A program made the translations under genes and the position numbers. From Cognataquiflexum rubidum (GTDB lineage Bacteria > Bacteroidota > Bacteroidia > Cytophagales > Cyclobacteriaceae), in assembly GCF_022538115.1 (NCBI RefSeq), contig NZ_JAKZAL010000003.1, positions 1-64,000 on the forward strand: a stretch of 64,000 nt of DNA, given 5' to 3'. The notes below the pieces were generated by a model. That model was not told the origin of the DNA. It was given only the letters and a program-made list of their open reading frames with translations, and ran no database searches. Shown here one piece after another: positions 27,338 through 38,289 of this stretch; position 1 is the stretch's first letter, and every line of letters starts with the position of its first letter.

Positions 27338-29473
27338 ATGAAAAAATCAATAATGGGATTGTGTATTTATTTGATGATTGGACTTGTTACTGGGTTTTCA
27401 CAGACTGTTTATATTTTGGTTGATAATGATTTGCCCCAAGCTGGATATGCGACAAAATTATTGAGTGAATCATTATTAAAAAAGGGTTATCAAATTTCAA
27501 CAAGCAGATCTAAATATGATTATTTATTAAACCTCGATATCAATGCTGTAAAATCAGGAGAAGAATCTTACCGGATTATTCCTGATAATAAAATCATTAC
27601 CATTAACGGTGGAGATGCCAATGGATTACTTTATGGTTGCCTGTCACTCAAAGAAAAAATCAATACCGGAGTAAAACTAGGAGACATAACTTTTGAAGAG
27701 GAGAGTCCTGTGATGGAATTTCGGGGAATCAAGCATAATTTACCTTGGGATGCATACAGGGCAAACCCTGCTCTTGAACAGCATTACGAAGCTGCCAAAG
27801 ATTTGAATTATTGGAAGGCTTTCTTGGACATGATGGTGGAGAACAGGTTTAATGTTCTTTCTCTTTGGAACCTCCATCCTTTTACATACATGATCCAACC
27901 AAAAAACTTTCCAGAAGCCAGTCCATTTTCTGATTCAGAGTTTCAAAATTGGCAAGCCCTCTACCGAGGTATTTTTGCAATGGCAAAAGAAAGAGGAATC
28001 GAAACCTATTTGGTCAACTGGAGTATTTTTGTCAGTGAGAAATTTGCCAAAACACACAACGTAGCCTCCGATAATTTCTATCCTAATTTTTATGTAAATG
28101 GAGACACCACTGAAATTGTAAAAAGATATACCCGTGAAAGTGTAACCCAGGTTTTGGAAGAATATCCGGACCTTACCGGATTTGCCATTTCCCATGGTGA
28201 GGGAATGGGTGGTATGACACCCAAGGAAAGACAAGAATGGATGAATGAGACCATGATTGAAGGAATGCGGCTTGCAAACAGAAAAGTCAAATTTATCCAT
28301 AGAGTACCTTTTTCCGCAAACCTTGGATCTGGCGGCTCAACAAGCAGGGATACAGAAATCTTGACAAGGGAAGCAATGGAATCCATAGATTATTTTGACG
28401 GACCAATTTGGGTAGAGATGAAGTTTAATTGGTCCCATGCGCACTCCACTCCTGATTTGGTCAAAGTCCATGGTGGAAAACTAGGCGATACTTATTTTGT
28501 TCCTGAGCCAAAAAATTACAAAATAACATGGATGGCCAGAAATGAAGACTTTTTTACACTTAGGTGGGGAGTCCCAGATTTTATCCGTTCGCATATTTCC
28601 AAAAATAACCATTCTTATGTTGGGGGATATTTTGTTGGATCCGAAGGTTATATCCCTGTAAAAGATTATTTTACGTCAACCGACAAACCTGTAAACTGGA
28701 AATATGCCTTTCAAAGACAATGGCTTTTCTACAAATTATGGGGAAGATTATTATACAACCCAGATACACCTGACAAAATCTTTCAAGATGAATTTGTTAG
28801 AAAATACGGAAATAGTGGTACTGATCTGTTGGAGGCTTATGCGCTTTCGTCATCTACTCAACTAAGATTGGCTTCTGTTTTTGATTCTACATGGGACTTG
28901 ACTTTATATGGAGAAGGATTCTTGTCTTTGGACAAAGGATCTATGAAATATATTTCTGTGGACCGGTTGATCAACCAAAAAACAATGGATCCAAATTATA
29001 TTTCGATAAGGGATTTTGTTGCTTCAGGTGCTTCAGCTGGAACAGGCTACCTTATGAAGATTTCCCCTTTGGATTTGGCTGATAGGTTGGAAATGGATTG
29101 TATGCGTGCACTAGCATTGGTTGCTGATATTGACACCAGCAAAGATGCTTCATTATTATATGAAGTATCAGATGTTCAGGCTTGGTCAAATTTGGGATTG
29201 CACCTAGCAGAAAAGTTAAGAGGAGCAGTCCAACTTGAAACTTTCAGGAAAAATGGAGAAGCGTCATATCAAAACAATGCCGTAAAACATCTGGAGAAAG
29301 CTTTGGCATATTGGGATCAGGTGATAGCCATCACCAGACCAATCTACAAGGATATGCCTTTGACACCCTATTTGCATAACAAAAATGCTCTCTTCCATTG
29401 GGAACATTTGAGACCTTCGGTGGCAGAGGATATTTCCATTGCCAAAAGTCAGAATCCGGTATCCTTAAACTAA
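27338..29473 (+). CDS. Secreted GH67/GH20-like glycoside hydrolase candidate, paralogue B
   Basis: 711 residues with a signal peptide ending near TGFSQ (about residue 22). The layout is that of paralogue A: N-terminal alpha/beta domain with GGDANGLLYGCLSLKE, then MEFRGIKHNLPWDAYR, FLDMMVENRFNVLSLWNLHPF, SHGEGMGGMTP, KFNWSHAHSTP, ARNEDFFTLRWGVPDFIR, GGYFVGSEGYIP, and a helical end with YWDQVIAITRPIY. The dual 'domain then barrel then helices' order recalls GH67 alpha-glucuronidases, but no diagnostic GH67 signature is confirmed. It is the first gene after susCD and is closely followed by paralogue C, to which it is clearly more similar than to A. Confidence 0.6.
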   Translation: MKKSIMGLCIYLMIGLVTGFSQTVYILVDNDLPQAGYATKLLSESLLKKGYQISTSRSKYDYLLNLDINAVKSGEESYRIIPDNKIITINGGDANGLLYGCLSLKEKINTGVKLGDITFEEESPVMEFRGIKHNLPWDAYRANPALEQHYEAAKDLNYWKAFLDMMVENRFNVLSLWNLHPFTYMIQPKNFPEASPFSDSEFQNWQALYRGIFAMAKERGIETYLVNWSIFVSEKFAKTHNVASDNFYPNFYVNGDTTEIVKRYTRESVTQVLEEYPDLTGFAISHGEGMGGMTPKERQEWMNETMIEGMRLANRKVKFIHRVPFSANLGSGGSTSRDTEILTREAMESIDYFDGPIWVEMKFNWSHAHSTPDLVKVHGGKLGDTYFVPEPKNYKITWMARNEDFFTLRWGVPDFIRSHISKNNHSYVGGYFVGSEGYIPVKDYFTSTDKPVNWKYAFQRQWLFYKLWGRLLYNPDTPDKIFQDEFVRKYGNSGTDLLEAYALSSSTQLRLASVFDSTWDLTLYGEGFLSLDKGSMKYISVDRLINQKTMDPNYISIRDFVASGASAGTGYLMKISPLDLADRLEMDCMRALALVADIDTSKDASLLYEVSDVQAWSNLGLHLAEKLRGAVQLETFRKNGEASYQNNAVKHLEKALAYWDQVIAITRPIYKDMPLTPYLHNKNALFHWEHLRPSVAEDISIAKSQNPVSLN

Positions 29474-29494
29474 AAAAAACTAAACTAAATTGAT

Positions 29495-31657
29495 ATGAAA
29501 TCAATATTGATAATTTTCATTTTGTCATTTCTTGTCTCTACAAAACCGACTTTTGGCCAGAACATCTACATGTTGTATGACAAATCCTCTGTAGAAACAA
29601 ATTATGCTGTAGGCAAATTGACACCTGAACTTCAATCCAAAGGATATAAGCTGGTTGCCAGTCCAACAGATTATCAATTTTTGATAAACTTGGAGATCGA
29701 ATCCTCCAAAATAGGTCCTGAATCTTATGTCATCAAAAAAGAAGATAATAAAATTTCTGTGCTAGGGGGAGATGAAAGAGGTTTGATTTATGGCACACTT
29801 TCTTTGGCAGAATCCCTGAGAAACGGTTTTTCTTTACCGGATATTACTTATAAGAGCGAAAAACCTCATTTCCCATTACGGGCCATCAAACACAACACTG
29901 CCTGGTATTCTTATCGGCCAAGTTCTGCCCTAGACCTCCATTATGAAACCTTACGGGATGTGAAATATTGGGAAGCTTTCCTGGACATGATGGTGGAAAA
30001 CAGGTTCAATTCACTTTCAATATGGAATTTGCATCCTTTTGTTTTCATGATTCAGGCAAAAAATTTCCCAGAGGCAAGCCCATTTTCTCCAAAGGAGATG
30101 GAGGAATGGAAAACCTTGCACAAATCCATATTTAGGATGGCTAAAGAAAGGGCAATCGAAACTTACATCATTCCTTTTAACATTTTTGTTAGCCATGAAT
30201 TTGCCAAAGCCCATAATGTAGCACAAAAAAATGTTTACCCCCATTATTACGTACCAGGAGATACTTCTGAAATTGTAAAAAGGTACATGAGAGAAAGTGT
30301 GACACAGCTTCTTGTCGAATATCCTGAATTGACAGGGTTTGGACTTACACTTGGTGAGGGAATGGCAGGGATGACTCCCCAACAACGTGAGGACTGGATG
30401 TTTGAAACCTATATCGAAGGAATGCGATTAGCTGGCAGACCTGTAAAACTGGTCCATAGGATACCATTCTCCAGTACTACAGAATCTCTTGGGGCAACTA
30501 GTGTTGAACTTGAAAAACTCACAAGAAATGCCATAGAAAGAGAGGCTAAACTGGATTTCATAGATGGTCCCATTTGGGCAGACTTAAAATACAACTGGTC
30601 GCACGCACATTCCACGCCCAAGTTGGTGAAAGTCCATGGTGGGGAAATGTTTGATACATTCTACAATCCATTACCCGATGGATATAAGGTTACTTATACC
30701 GCTAGGAATGAAGATTTTTTTGCATTGAGATGGGGCGTTCCCCAGTTTATCAGGGACCATATCGGACTAAATAGTCAATCCTATGTGGGGGGTTACTTTG
30801 TGGGTTCAGAAAGCTATATACCTGCCAAAGATTACTTCACGGCAATCAAGGGACCTGTTGACTGGAAATTTGCCTTTCAGAGACAATGGCTGTTTTACAA
30901 ATTATGGGGAAGGCTGTTGTATAATCCCCAAACTCCCGACGATGTCTTTGTAGCAACATATAAAAATAAATACGGTGAAGCAGGCCAGAATTTATTGGAA
31001 GCAATGGCTTTGGCATCATCTACACAATTAAAATTGGGTTCGCTGTATGACTCAAGGTGGGATTTTACTTTGTACGGGGAAGGCATGATGGCATTGATTG
31101 GAGATTCAACAAAGTATATCTCTGCAGACAGGTTGATCAACCAACCAACTCTGGACCCTGATTATGTGTCTGTCAAAGATTACGTGGCCGCAACCAAAGC
31201 GGGGAAAGATTTTGCCCCTAAAAAAATCACACCGCCCGTTCTTATCGGTTTATTGGAAAAAGATTGTCTTAAGGCTTTAAAACTTATAGAAAATGTTGAT
31301 GCCAAAGAGGACAACTCTTTGATGTACGAATTGGCAGATATCAGAATATGGGCAAATCTGGGTCTTCACCTGGCCGAGAAACTGAAGGGCTCAATCGCGC
31401 TTCAATCTTATCGAGAGGGCTTAGGCGAACAATATAAAACTGAAGCCATTTCCGCCTTTACCAAGGGACTGGAGTATTGGGACCAAGTTATTTCCATTTC
31501 TAGGCCCATTTACAAAGACATGCCTTTGGCACATTACAATGGAAGCAGTCATGACAGAAATGATGACAACCTTTTCCATTGGGCTTTGATCCGGGACGAA
31601 GTGGCAAATGATATCGAGTTGGCAAAATCAGCTTCAGTATCTACTCCCAAAAAGTAA
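29495..31657 (+). CDS. Secreted GH67/GH20-like glycoside hydrolase candidate, paralogue C
   Basis: 720 residues with a signal peptide ending near PTFGQ (about residue 22). It is a tandem duplicate of paralogue B with 21 bp between them. It keeps GGDERGLIYGTLSLAE, FPLRAIKHNTAWYSYR, FLDMMVENRFNSLSIWN, TLGEGMAGMTP, KYNWSHAHSTP, ARNEDFFALRWGVPQFIR and GGYFVGSESYIP. Positions that vary between B and C inside otherwise invariant blocks (WSIF versus FNIF, SEGYIP versus SESYIP) may tune the substrate. The malate synthase gene follows 31 bp downstream, so the genes form one operon. Confidence 0.6.
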   Translation: MKSILIIFILSFLVSTKPTFGQNIYMLYDKSSVETNYAVGKLTPELQSKGYKLVASPTDYQFLINLEIESSKIGPESYVIKKEDNKISVLGGDERGLIYGTLSLAESLRNGFSLPDITYKSEKPHFPLRAIKHNTAWYSYRPSSALDLHYETLRDVKYWEAFLDMMVENRFNSLSIWNLHPFVFMIQAKNFPEASPFSPKEMEEWKTLHKSIFRMAKERAIETYIIPFNIFVSHEFAKAHNVAQKNVYPHYYVPGDTSEIVKRYMRESVTQLLVEYPELTGFGLTLGEGMAGMTPQQREDWMFETYIEGMRLAGRPVKLVHRIPFSSTTESLGATSVELEKLTRNAIEREAKLDFIDGPIWADLKYNWSHAHSTPKLVKVHGGEMFDTFYNPLPDGYKVTYTARNEDFFALRWGVPQFIRDHIGLNSQSYVGGYFVGSESYIPAKDYFTAIKGPVDWKFAFQRQWLFYKLWGRLLYNPQTPDDVFVATYKNKYGEAGQNLLEAMALASSTQLKLGSLYDSRWDFTLYGEGMMALIGDSTKYISADRLINQPTLDPDYVSVKDYVAATKAGKDFAPKKITPPVLIGLLEKDCLKALKLIENVDAKEDNSLMYELADIRIWANLGLHLAEKLKGSIALQSYREGLGEQYKTEAISAFTKGLEYWDQVISISRPIYKDMPLAHYNGSSHDRNDDNLFHWALIRDEVANDIELAKSASVSTPKK

Positions 31658-31688
31658 ATCAATTTCAAAAACTGGTAAACAATTCCAA

Positions 31689-33572
31689 ATGATGCGTATT
31701 CCAAAGATTATTATCAGAGAAAATTTAGACCAAACCTATTCGGATATTTATACTGCTGAAGCCTTGCAAGCCATAGCTGTATTGTCTCCTTTCAATAAGC
31801 AGGTAAAAAAAATAATGGAATCACGAATTCAAAGAAGGCATTCCAGAAACAGCAATGGATTGAGAATCCAATTTTTAGATCAGGAAGGAACCATTGAGGG
31901 AACTGATATTTCGGTCCGAGATGCACGGTCAGGAAATTTTGAAGGAAAGCCGGTCCCTCAGGATTTGCAAAGGCAGTGGATTCAGGGGACAGGACCCTCG
32001 GCAAAGCCCAATGCACCTTTACAAAACAGCATTCGAAATGTGGCCTACGCACTGCTTTCAGGTGCCGATGGCTGGATGTTTGACGGTGAAGACGCCTTGG
32101 GGCAGACTAACAATATGTCTTTGGATAATCAAAGAAATTTGAAGCTAGCCATCAGCCGGTCTCCTGTCTTTTTTGAGGTTGCAGAAACAGTATCCAAAGA
32201 AATAAACAACTGGGCAGAAGGTTTTTTTGGGCATCCCATTATCCACAACTGGGAAGAGCAGCTTGATTTCACCACAGTCATTTTTAGGGCCAGAGGTTTG
32301 CATCTGGATGACAGACACATCAAAGATGAGGAAGGTGTAGCCATGGCTGCGTCCATAGTCGACCTGTCTTTGTATGTAGTCAATAACTACGAAGTTTTGC
32401 TAAAAAGGGGATCCTCTATCGTCCTTTATCTGCCCAAGATCCAGACTTCCGGGGAAGCAGCATTATGGGACAAAATGATCTCAGCACTTGAGCACCATCT
32501 TCAGCTCGAAAATGGCACCATCAGGGTATATGTTCTTATAGAGCAACTTGAAGCCACCTTTCAATTGATGGAAATCAGAGCAGCTTTGGGTAAACACTTT
32601 GTTGGGTTTAATACAGGCCGCTGGGATTATATCAATAGCGTCTCAGATGCCATGGCATGGGATCCCGATTTTGTCAATCCCAATATTGAATCCATCACCA
32701 TGACTTATGGGTACATGAGAAATTATGAGGATAGGGTACGCAGGGCCGTCAATACTCCTGATAAGTCAGGAAATTTTGCTCTTTGGCAAGGTGGCATGGA
32801 GCCCAATATTCCTGTGGGTTCTGCCGAGGGCGTTTCGGCAAGTATGAAAAAGGCATTGCAAGGAGGAGAAAGGGAACAAAATGAAGGAGCTAGTGGAAAG
32901 TGGGTTGCCCATTGGAAAATGGTCCATATCATCCGGCCCGTTTGGGAAAAAACAGGAAACCAAAACCAACTTGGTAGAAAATTTCCTGCATTGACCTATA
33001 CCGGGCTAGATGCACAGGGATTGTTGGAGCTTGAAAATGCACCAAGGTCAATAGATGGGGCTAGAAACCTGATTAGTGTTGCCTTACAATATGGGAATGC
33101 TTTCGGTCAGGGCATGCAGGCTGCTGCTTTGAAACCGGCCGATTACTTTGGCAATGACAATGTCCTTTACCTCATGGAGGACATGGCAACTGGAGAAATT
33201 AGGGTGAGCATTCTTTGGGAGTGGATCCATAAAAATGCAGTCATATCAGAGGATGACCCGCATAGCGGAGCAAAAAATGGGGAGACTTTTACAATTGGAC
33301 TTTTTGAAAGACTCTTAGAGGAAGAATACCAAAAACTTCTTCTTGCCAATAATAAAGATGTCCATGATGATTCAAAGACTACTACACTGCCTATATCAAA
33401 AGAAATTGTGAAGACTTATGTTTTATCCAAAAGCAAATTGCCTTGGTTCATTGATCTTTTGAATATAAATCTCAATAACATGGACCTCAAGGAAGCCAAA
33501 GCAAGAATCCAAAAATATACGGAAGCATTCATCAATGATAAAACCAGGATTACTGAAAACCTTGATTTCTAA
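31689..33572 (+). CDS. Malate synthase
   Basis: 627 residues from the ATG at 31689; the longer frame from 31608 runs into paralogue C and is rejected. Malate synthase condenses glyoxylate with acetyl-CoA. Family landmarks: FRARGLHLDDRHI (catalytic arginine), VLIEQLEATFQLMEIRAAL (metal-binding glutamate), the signature GKHFVGFNTGRWDYI, GGMEPNIPVG, GKWVAHWKMV, and the catalytic base in YLMEDMATGEIR. It is longer than the usual A isoform (about 530) and shorter than G (about 720). No isocitrate lyase is seen, so its glyoxylate probably comes from the adjacent hydroxyacid oxidase and not from the glyoxylate shunt, as in the glc operon of E. coli. Confidence 0.9.
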   Translation: MMRIPKIIIRENLDQTYSDIYTAEALQAIAVLSPFNKQVKKIMESRIQRRHSRNSNGLRIQFLDQEGTIEGTDISVRDARSGNFEGKPVPQDLQRQWIQGTGPSAKPNAPLQNSIRNVAYALLSGADGWMFDGEDALGQTNNMSLDNQRNLKLAISRSPVFFEVAETVSKEINNWAEGFFGHPIIHNWEEQLDFTTVIFRARGLHLDDRHIKDEEGVAMAASIVDLSLYVVNNYEVLLKRGSSIVLYLPKIQTSGEAALWDKMISALEHHLQLENGTIRVYVLIEQLEATFQLMEIRAALGKHFVGFNTGRWDYINSVSDAMAWDPDFVNPNIESITMTYGYMRNYEDRVRRAVNTPDKSGNFALWQGGMEPNIPVGSAEGVSASMKKALQGGEREQNEGASGKWVAHWKMVHIIRPVWEKTGNQNQLGRKFPALTYTGLDAQGLLELENAPRSIDGARNLISVALQYGNAFGQGMQAAALKPADYFGNDNVLYLMEDMATGEIRVSILWEWIHKNAVISEDDPHSGAKNGETFTIGLFERLLEEEYQKLLLANNKDVHDDSKTTTLPISKEIVKTYVLSKSKLPWFIDLLNINLNNMDLKEAKARIQKYTEAFINDKTRITENLDF

Positions 33573-33663
33573 GATGTCAATTTTCACTACCCTCGGGAGC
33601 ACCTGAAAATCCCTTAAGACCTGATCCATTTTAATTCCTGATAAACATTAAACCCAATAAGTT

Positions 33664-36558
33664 ATGGCCATTGATTCCTCTATCCTTTCTGAATTGAAGT
33701 ATAAGCTTAAAGGGGATGTTTTATCAGATCAATATTCTTTGGGCATGTATGCCACGGACGCAAGTATTTACCAGATCAATCCACGGGTAGTCGTAATTCC
33801 CAAAGATGAAGAGGATGTAAGGAATGCCATAAAAATTGCAATTAAAAACAACATCAAAATATTACCCAGAGGTGCAGGTACAAGCCTTGCAGGTCAGACT
33901 GTGGTTGATGGAATGGTATTGGATTTTTCCAAATACATGAATGGCATCTTGGAATGCAATGTCGACGAACGGTGGGTTAAAGTTCAGCCGGGTGTGGTAA
34001 GGGATGTATTGAATGAATATTTAGCTCCATTAGGCCTTCATTTCGCACCTGATCCAGCAACTAGCAGCAGGGCCAATGTAGGCGGTATGGTTGGCAACAA
34101 TTCATCAGGAACCAAAAGTATTCTCTATGGCAAAACTGTGGACCACGTATTGGAAGCCAAAGTACTCTTGGCAGACGATACGATTCTGAATTTTAAAACA
34201 CAGTCACCTGAAGTATATAATGAAATCGCCTTAAGGTCAAACAGGGAAGGTGTATTATATCGGAAATTTCAATCATTGATCAATCATCACAGAGAGGAGA
34301 TAAAGGAAAGGTTCCCCAAAGTGATGAGAAGGGTGGGGGGATATAACCTGGATGAATTTGTCTATACCGACGATTGGAACCTTGCAAAACTGATAACAGG
34401 TAGCGAAGGCACATTAGCCACAACTTTGGAATTAAAATTAAATCTGGTTCCATTACCCAAATTCAAGTCTGTGGTTGTGGTTCATTTTGAGGAGCTTTTG
34501 GACGCCATCAGTGCGGTCACCCCCATGTTGGAATTTAACCCGTCGGCAATAGAAATCCTTGACCGTACTGTTTTGAATCTTTCTAAAGAGAACCTCACTA
34601 CCAAGCAGCATTGCCATTTTATAGAGGGGAATCCGGCTGCCATACTCATAGTGGAATTTTACGCTGATTCCTTTGAGGATGTCATGGAAAGACCCGAAAA
34701 AATGATCCGAAAATTGGCTGAATTGGGATTAGGCTATGCCTTTCCCCTTTTTCCGGAGGGAAAAGCATATGAGGATGTGTGGATCGTGAGAAAAAAAGGT
34801 CTGGGTTTGATGTTGGGAATCAAAGGGGATAAAAAACCGATTCCATTTATTGAGGATGCAGCAATTCCGATCAATGTATTGCCGGAATATATTGACAGGG
34901 TTCTCAAAATCTGCGAAAAACACAACACAGAAATATCCATGTATGCCCATGCCAGTGTAGGCGTGATCCATGTCAGACCAATTTTGGACTTAAGGCAACA
35001 GCAGGATATTGAAAACCTAAAGAAAATAGCTGATGAAACTTTCGAATTGGTCCTTGAATATGGCGGGTCTTGGAGTGGTGAACATGGAGATGGCCTAGTA
35101 AGAAGTGCTTATAATGAAAGATTTTTTGGACCCAACCTTTATCAGGCATTAAAGGATGTAAAACAACTTTTTGATCCTGAAAATCTGATGAATCCGGGTA
35201 AGATAGTGGAGGCTCAGTCAATTGAAAATAACCTCAGATATGGCGTTGGTTATGTTGATGCTAGTGCCCAAACTCAATTTAAATACAAAGCGGAAAACAG
35301 TTTTAAGGAGTCAGTACATATGTGTACAGGGGTGGGGGAGTGCAGAAAAATCATCGGAGGCACCATGTGTCCCAGTTTCAAAGCCACCCGTGACGAAGAG
35401 CATTCGACGAGAGGTCGGGCAAATGCACTCAGATTAGCTATGTCAGGGCAGCTTGACAAAGATGGATTAGGAAGCGAAAGGTTGCGGGAAGCGATGGATC
35501 TCTGTCTATCCTGCAAGGCATGTAAATCAGAATGTCCCAGTAATGTGGACATGGCAAAAATGAAAAGTGATGTCAGCCAACTCTATTATGAAAAGCACGG
35601 AACAACGCTAAGGGACAGGTTGATTAGGGATTCATCAAAGATGGCAGCAAAATTTTCAGGTCCTTTTGCAGGGATCATCAACAGCATCCAAAAATCCGGG
35701 CTGTTTCGATTCATCCTACAAAAAGCTGTTGGCTTTGATAAAAGACGAACTTTACCTTCATATGCCATTCAGCCATTCTATAAATGGTTTTTGAAAAATG
35801 GCCATCAACAACCCCATTCCTCCAAAAAGGTGGTTCTTTTTGCAGATACCTACCTCAATTTCCATGAACCGCAGATAGGGATATCTGCCATGGAGCTTCT
35901 GAATTCATGCGGATATGAAGTAATTTTAGCCAACGTTGGCTGTTGCCAAAGACCAAAAATATCCCATGGTTTTTTGAAAGAGGCAAAATCAGAAGGAACC
36001 AAAACAGTTGAAAACCTTAAAAAATATTTTGATCAGGGATTTAAAGTTGTTGTATGCGAACCGAGTTGCGCATCCGCACTCAATGACGATTTGCCGGATT
36101 TAATTGATGACCAAGAGCTTGCAAATGATCTTAAAGCAAACGTAATGATGATCGATGTTTTCCTTGATAAGGAGATCAAGGCTGGAAAAATCGAAATGGA
36201 TTTTATTACACTTTCACAGGATATGCTGGTTCACAGTCATTGCCATCAAAAAGCTTTATATGGCACAAATTCAGCTAAAAATATTTTTGCCAATACAGAT
36301 TCACTTATTAAGGAAATCCCTTCAGGTTGCTGCGGAATGGCAGGTTCATTTGGATATGAAACAGAGCATTATGACATATCCAAAAAAATAGGAGAGGAAG
36401 TACTTTTTCCTACTATCAATAAAGTTGACAAGCACACATCAGTTATAGCAAACGGTTTCAGCTGCAGGCATCAGATCGCCCATTTCACTCAAAGCAAACC
36501 CAAACATTGGGTCGAATCAATAAAGGCTATTCCAAAAAAAAATAACCTTTCAACCTGA
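33664..36558 (+). CDS. FAD/4Fe-4S D-2-hydroxyacid dehydrogenase (GlcD-GlcF fusion type)
   Basis: 964 residues. An FAD_binding_4 domain (about 20-250: [30 protein letters not shown]), an FAD-oxidase C domain (about 260-530, ending [19 protein letters not shown] and [14 protein letters not shown]), a ferredoxin-like part ([10 protein letters not shown], then [17 protein letters not shown]), and two cysteine-rich CCG-type segments (GCCQRPKIS and HSHCHQKA...[15 protein letters not shown]). The family oxidises glycolate, D-lactate or D-2-hydroxyglutarate and passes electrons to the respiratory chain. Between malate synthase and an LctP permease, glycolate to glyoxylate is the most consistent role; D-lactate cannot be excluded. 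Confidence 0.88.
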   Translation: MAIDSSILSELKYKLKGDVLSDQYSLGMYATDASIYQINPRVVVIPKDEEDVRNAIKIAIKNNIKILPRGAGTSLAGQTVVDGMVLDFSKYMNGILECNVDERWVKVQPGVVRDVLNEYLAPLGLHFAPDPATSSRANVGGMVGNNSSGTKSILYGKTVDHVLEAKVLLADDTILNFKTQSPEVYNEIALRSNREGVLYRKFQSLINHHREEIKERFPKVMRRVGGYNLDEFVYTDDWNLAKLITGSEGTLATTLELKLNLVPLPKFKSVVVVHFEELLDAISAVTPMLEFNPSAIEILDRTVLNLSKENLTTKQHCHFIEGNPAAILIVEFYADSFEDVMERPEKMIRKLAELGLGYAFPLFPEGKAYEDVWIVRKKGLGLMLGIKGDKKPIPFIEDAAIPINVLPEYIDRVLKICEKHNTEISMYAHASVGVIHVRPILDLRQQQDIENLKKIADETFELVLEYGGSWSGEHGDGLVRSAYNERFFGPNLYQALKDVKQLFDPENLMNPGKIVEAQSIENNLRYGVGYVDASAQTQFKYKAENSFKESVHMCTGVGECRKIIGGTMCPSFKATRDEEHSTRGRANALRLAMSGQLDKDGLGSERLREAMDLCLSCKACKSECPSNVDMAKMKSDVSQLYYEKHGTTLRDRLIRDSSKMAAKFSGPFAGIINSIQKSGLFRFILQKAVGFDKRRTLPSYAIQPFYKWFLKNGHQQPHSSKKVVLFADTYLNFHEPQIGISAMELLNSCGYEVILANVGCCQRPKISHGFLKEAKSEGTKTVENLKKYFDQGFKVVVCEPSCASALNDDLPDLIDDQELANDLKANVMMIDVFLDKEIKAGKIEMDFITLSQDMLVHSHCHQKALYGTNSAKNIFANTDSLIKEIPSGCCGMAGSFGYETEHYDISKKIGEEVLFPTINKVDKHTSVIANGFSCRHQIAHFTQSKPKHWVESIKAIPKKNNLST

Positions 36559-36569
36559 ACCAAAATCCC

Positions 36570-38258
36570 ATGAGTATTACTGTCTTGTCTTTTCTAGCAT
36601 TGCTCCCCATCTTGACGGTTGCAATTCTCTTGGTTGGATTTAGAATGCCTGCCAAGTATAGTATGCCAATTGGTTTTTTACTTACTGCTGTAATTGCAAA
36701 ACTGGCTTGGAAGCTTTCCATACTCGATATCATTGCATCTTCCATCCAGGGATTGTTTATCACTTTCGATATTTTATATATTGTCTTTGGCGCAATTTTC
36801 CTCCTGACACTACTTAATTATTCCGGAGCTATCAAAGTTATCAGAAATGGTTTTTCTGGCATCAGCGAGGACAGGAGAGTTCAGGTGGTCATTATAGTCT
36901 GGCTGTTTGGTTCCTTCATTGAAGGTGCCGCGGGATTTGGTACGCCAGCTGCTATTGTAGCCCCATTATTATTGGCGATGGGATTTCCGGCTATGGCAGC
37001 TGTGATGTTGGGATTGATGGTCCAGAGCACCCCTGTGACATTCGGCGCAGTGGGTACACCTATTTTGGTGGGAGTAAGGGGTGGCCTGGAAAGCCCACAA
37101 ATGGAAAACCTATTGGCTACTGCTGATATTGGATATGTTGAATACCTTCAGATGGTTACCACCAATTCTGCTATTCTACATGCCCTGGTAGGTACAATCA
37201 TGCCCTTTTTCATGATCTGTATGATGACAAGGTTTTTTGGTGAAAATAAAAGCTGGAAAGAAGGCTTTGAAATGTTTCCATACGCGATTTTTGGAGGCTT
37301 GGCCTTCACAATTCCTTATCTTCTAACAGGGATATTTTTAGGACCCGAATTCCCCTCCATGTTGGGAGCCTTGGTAGGACTAATGATCATCGTTCCTGCC
37401 ACCAAAAAGGGATTCCTTCTTCCAAATAAAACTTGGGATTTTGCTGAAAGAAGTACCTGGCCAAAATTGTGGTTTGGAAATCTAAAGGTGAACATTAACC
37501 AATCAAAAGACAAAGCGAAATTCTCCCTTTTCATTGCATGGTTTCCTTATATATTACTGGCATTGATTCTGGTGATCACCCGAATTCCCCAGCTTCCTGT
37601 CAAATCTTTGCTATTGGCATTTGAAATTGGTTATCAAAATATTCTTGGAACCCATATTTCAGCAACCAGTACACCACTTTATTTGCCAGGTACCATCTTG
37701 ATAGTAGTTGCAGTTGTATCCTTTTTCTTGCATAAAATGGATTGGCGAGATTTTTCAACTTCATTTGTTCAAAGCTCTAAAATGATTTTAGGAGCCGGAT
37801 TTGTACTGGTATTTACCATTCCAATGGTAAGGATTTATATCAACTCCGGTATAAATCCACAAGAAATCCCCGGCATGCCTATAGTGATGGCAGAATGGGT
37901 TGCTTTAAAAGTCGGTATGATTTATCCATTGTTTGCACCTTCAGTCGGTGCATTAGGGGCTTTTATTGCAGGGAGCAACACGGTGAGTAACTTGATGTTC
38001 GGATTGTTTCAATTTGGAGTGGCTGAACGGCTATCCATGCCAACCACCATTATGGTAGCCTTACAGGCCGTTGGTGCTGCTGCCGGAAATATGATAGCCA
38101 TTCATAACATAGTGGCTGCTGCAGCAACAGTTGGTTATTTGGGCAAAGAAGGTTTGATATTAAGATTAACTATACTACCCACACTTTACTATGTTTTGTT
38201 GGTTGGCCTTTTGGGTTTAATCTGCTTGCATATTTTGGATCTTCAAAATTTATTATAA
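36570..38258 (+). CDS. LctP-family lactate/glycolate permease
   Basis: 562 residues with about a dozen membrane segments. LctP landmarks: [27 protein letters not shown]-like region (about residues 112-138), [20 protein letters not shown], and [15 protein letters not shown] near the C-terminus. E. coli LldP and GlcA of this family import L-lactate, D-lactate and glycolate. It lies 11 bp after the hydroxyacid dehydrogenase, so the pair should act on the same compound. Confidence 0.92.
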   Translation: MSITVLSFLALLPILTVAILLVGFRMPAKYSMPIGFLLTAVIAKLAWKLSILDIIASSIQGLFITFDILYIVFGAIFLLTLLNYSGAIKVIRNGFSGISEDRRVQVVIIVWLFGSFIEGAAGFGTPAAIVAPLLLAMGFPAMAAVMLGLMVQSTPVTFGAVGTPILVGVRGGLESPQMENLLATADIGYVEYLQMVTTNSAILHALVGTIMPFFMICMMTRFFGENKSWKEGFEMFPYAIFGGLAFTIPYLLTGIFLGPEFPSMLGALVGLMIIVPATKKGFLLPNKTWDFAERSTWPKLWFGNLKVNINQSKDKAKFSLFIAWFPYILLALILVITRIPQLPVKSLLLAFEIGYQNILGTHISATSTPLYLPGTILIVVAVVSFFLHKMDWRDFSTSFVQSSKMILGAGFVLVFTIPMVRIYINSGINPQEIPGMPIVMAEWVALKVGMIYPLFAPSVGALGAFIAGSNTVSNLMFGLFQFGVAERLSMPTTIMVALQAVGAAAGNMIAIHNIVAAAATVGYLGKEGLILRLTILPTLYYVLLVGLLGLICLHILDLQNLL

Positions 38259-38289
38259 TCAAAACTAATCGTTTCAAATCTCCTAAGGA

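Noticed and set aside
31608-31688. Longer N-terminus for malate synthase
   Set aside because: It would overlap the end of the upstream hydrolase-like gene by 50 bp and has no family similarity; the ATG at 31689 is better.
33664-36558. Two separate genes glcD and glcF
   Set aside because: The FAD and Fe-S parts are in one unbroken frame of 964 residues without internal stop.
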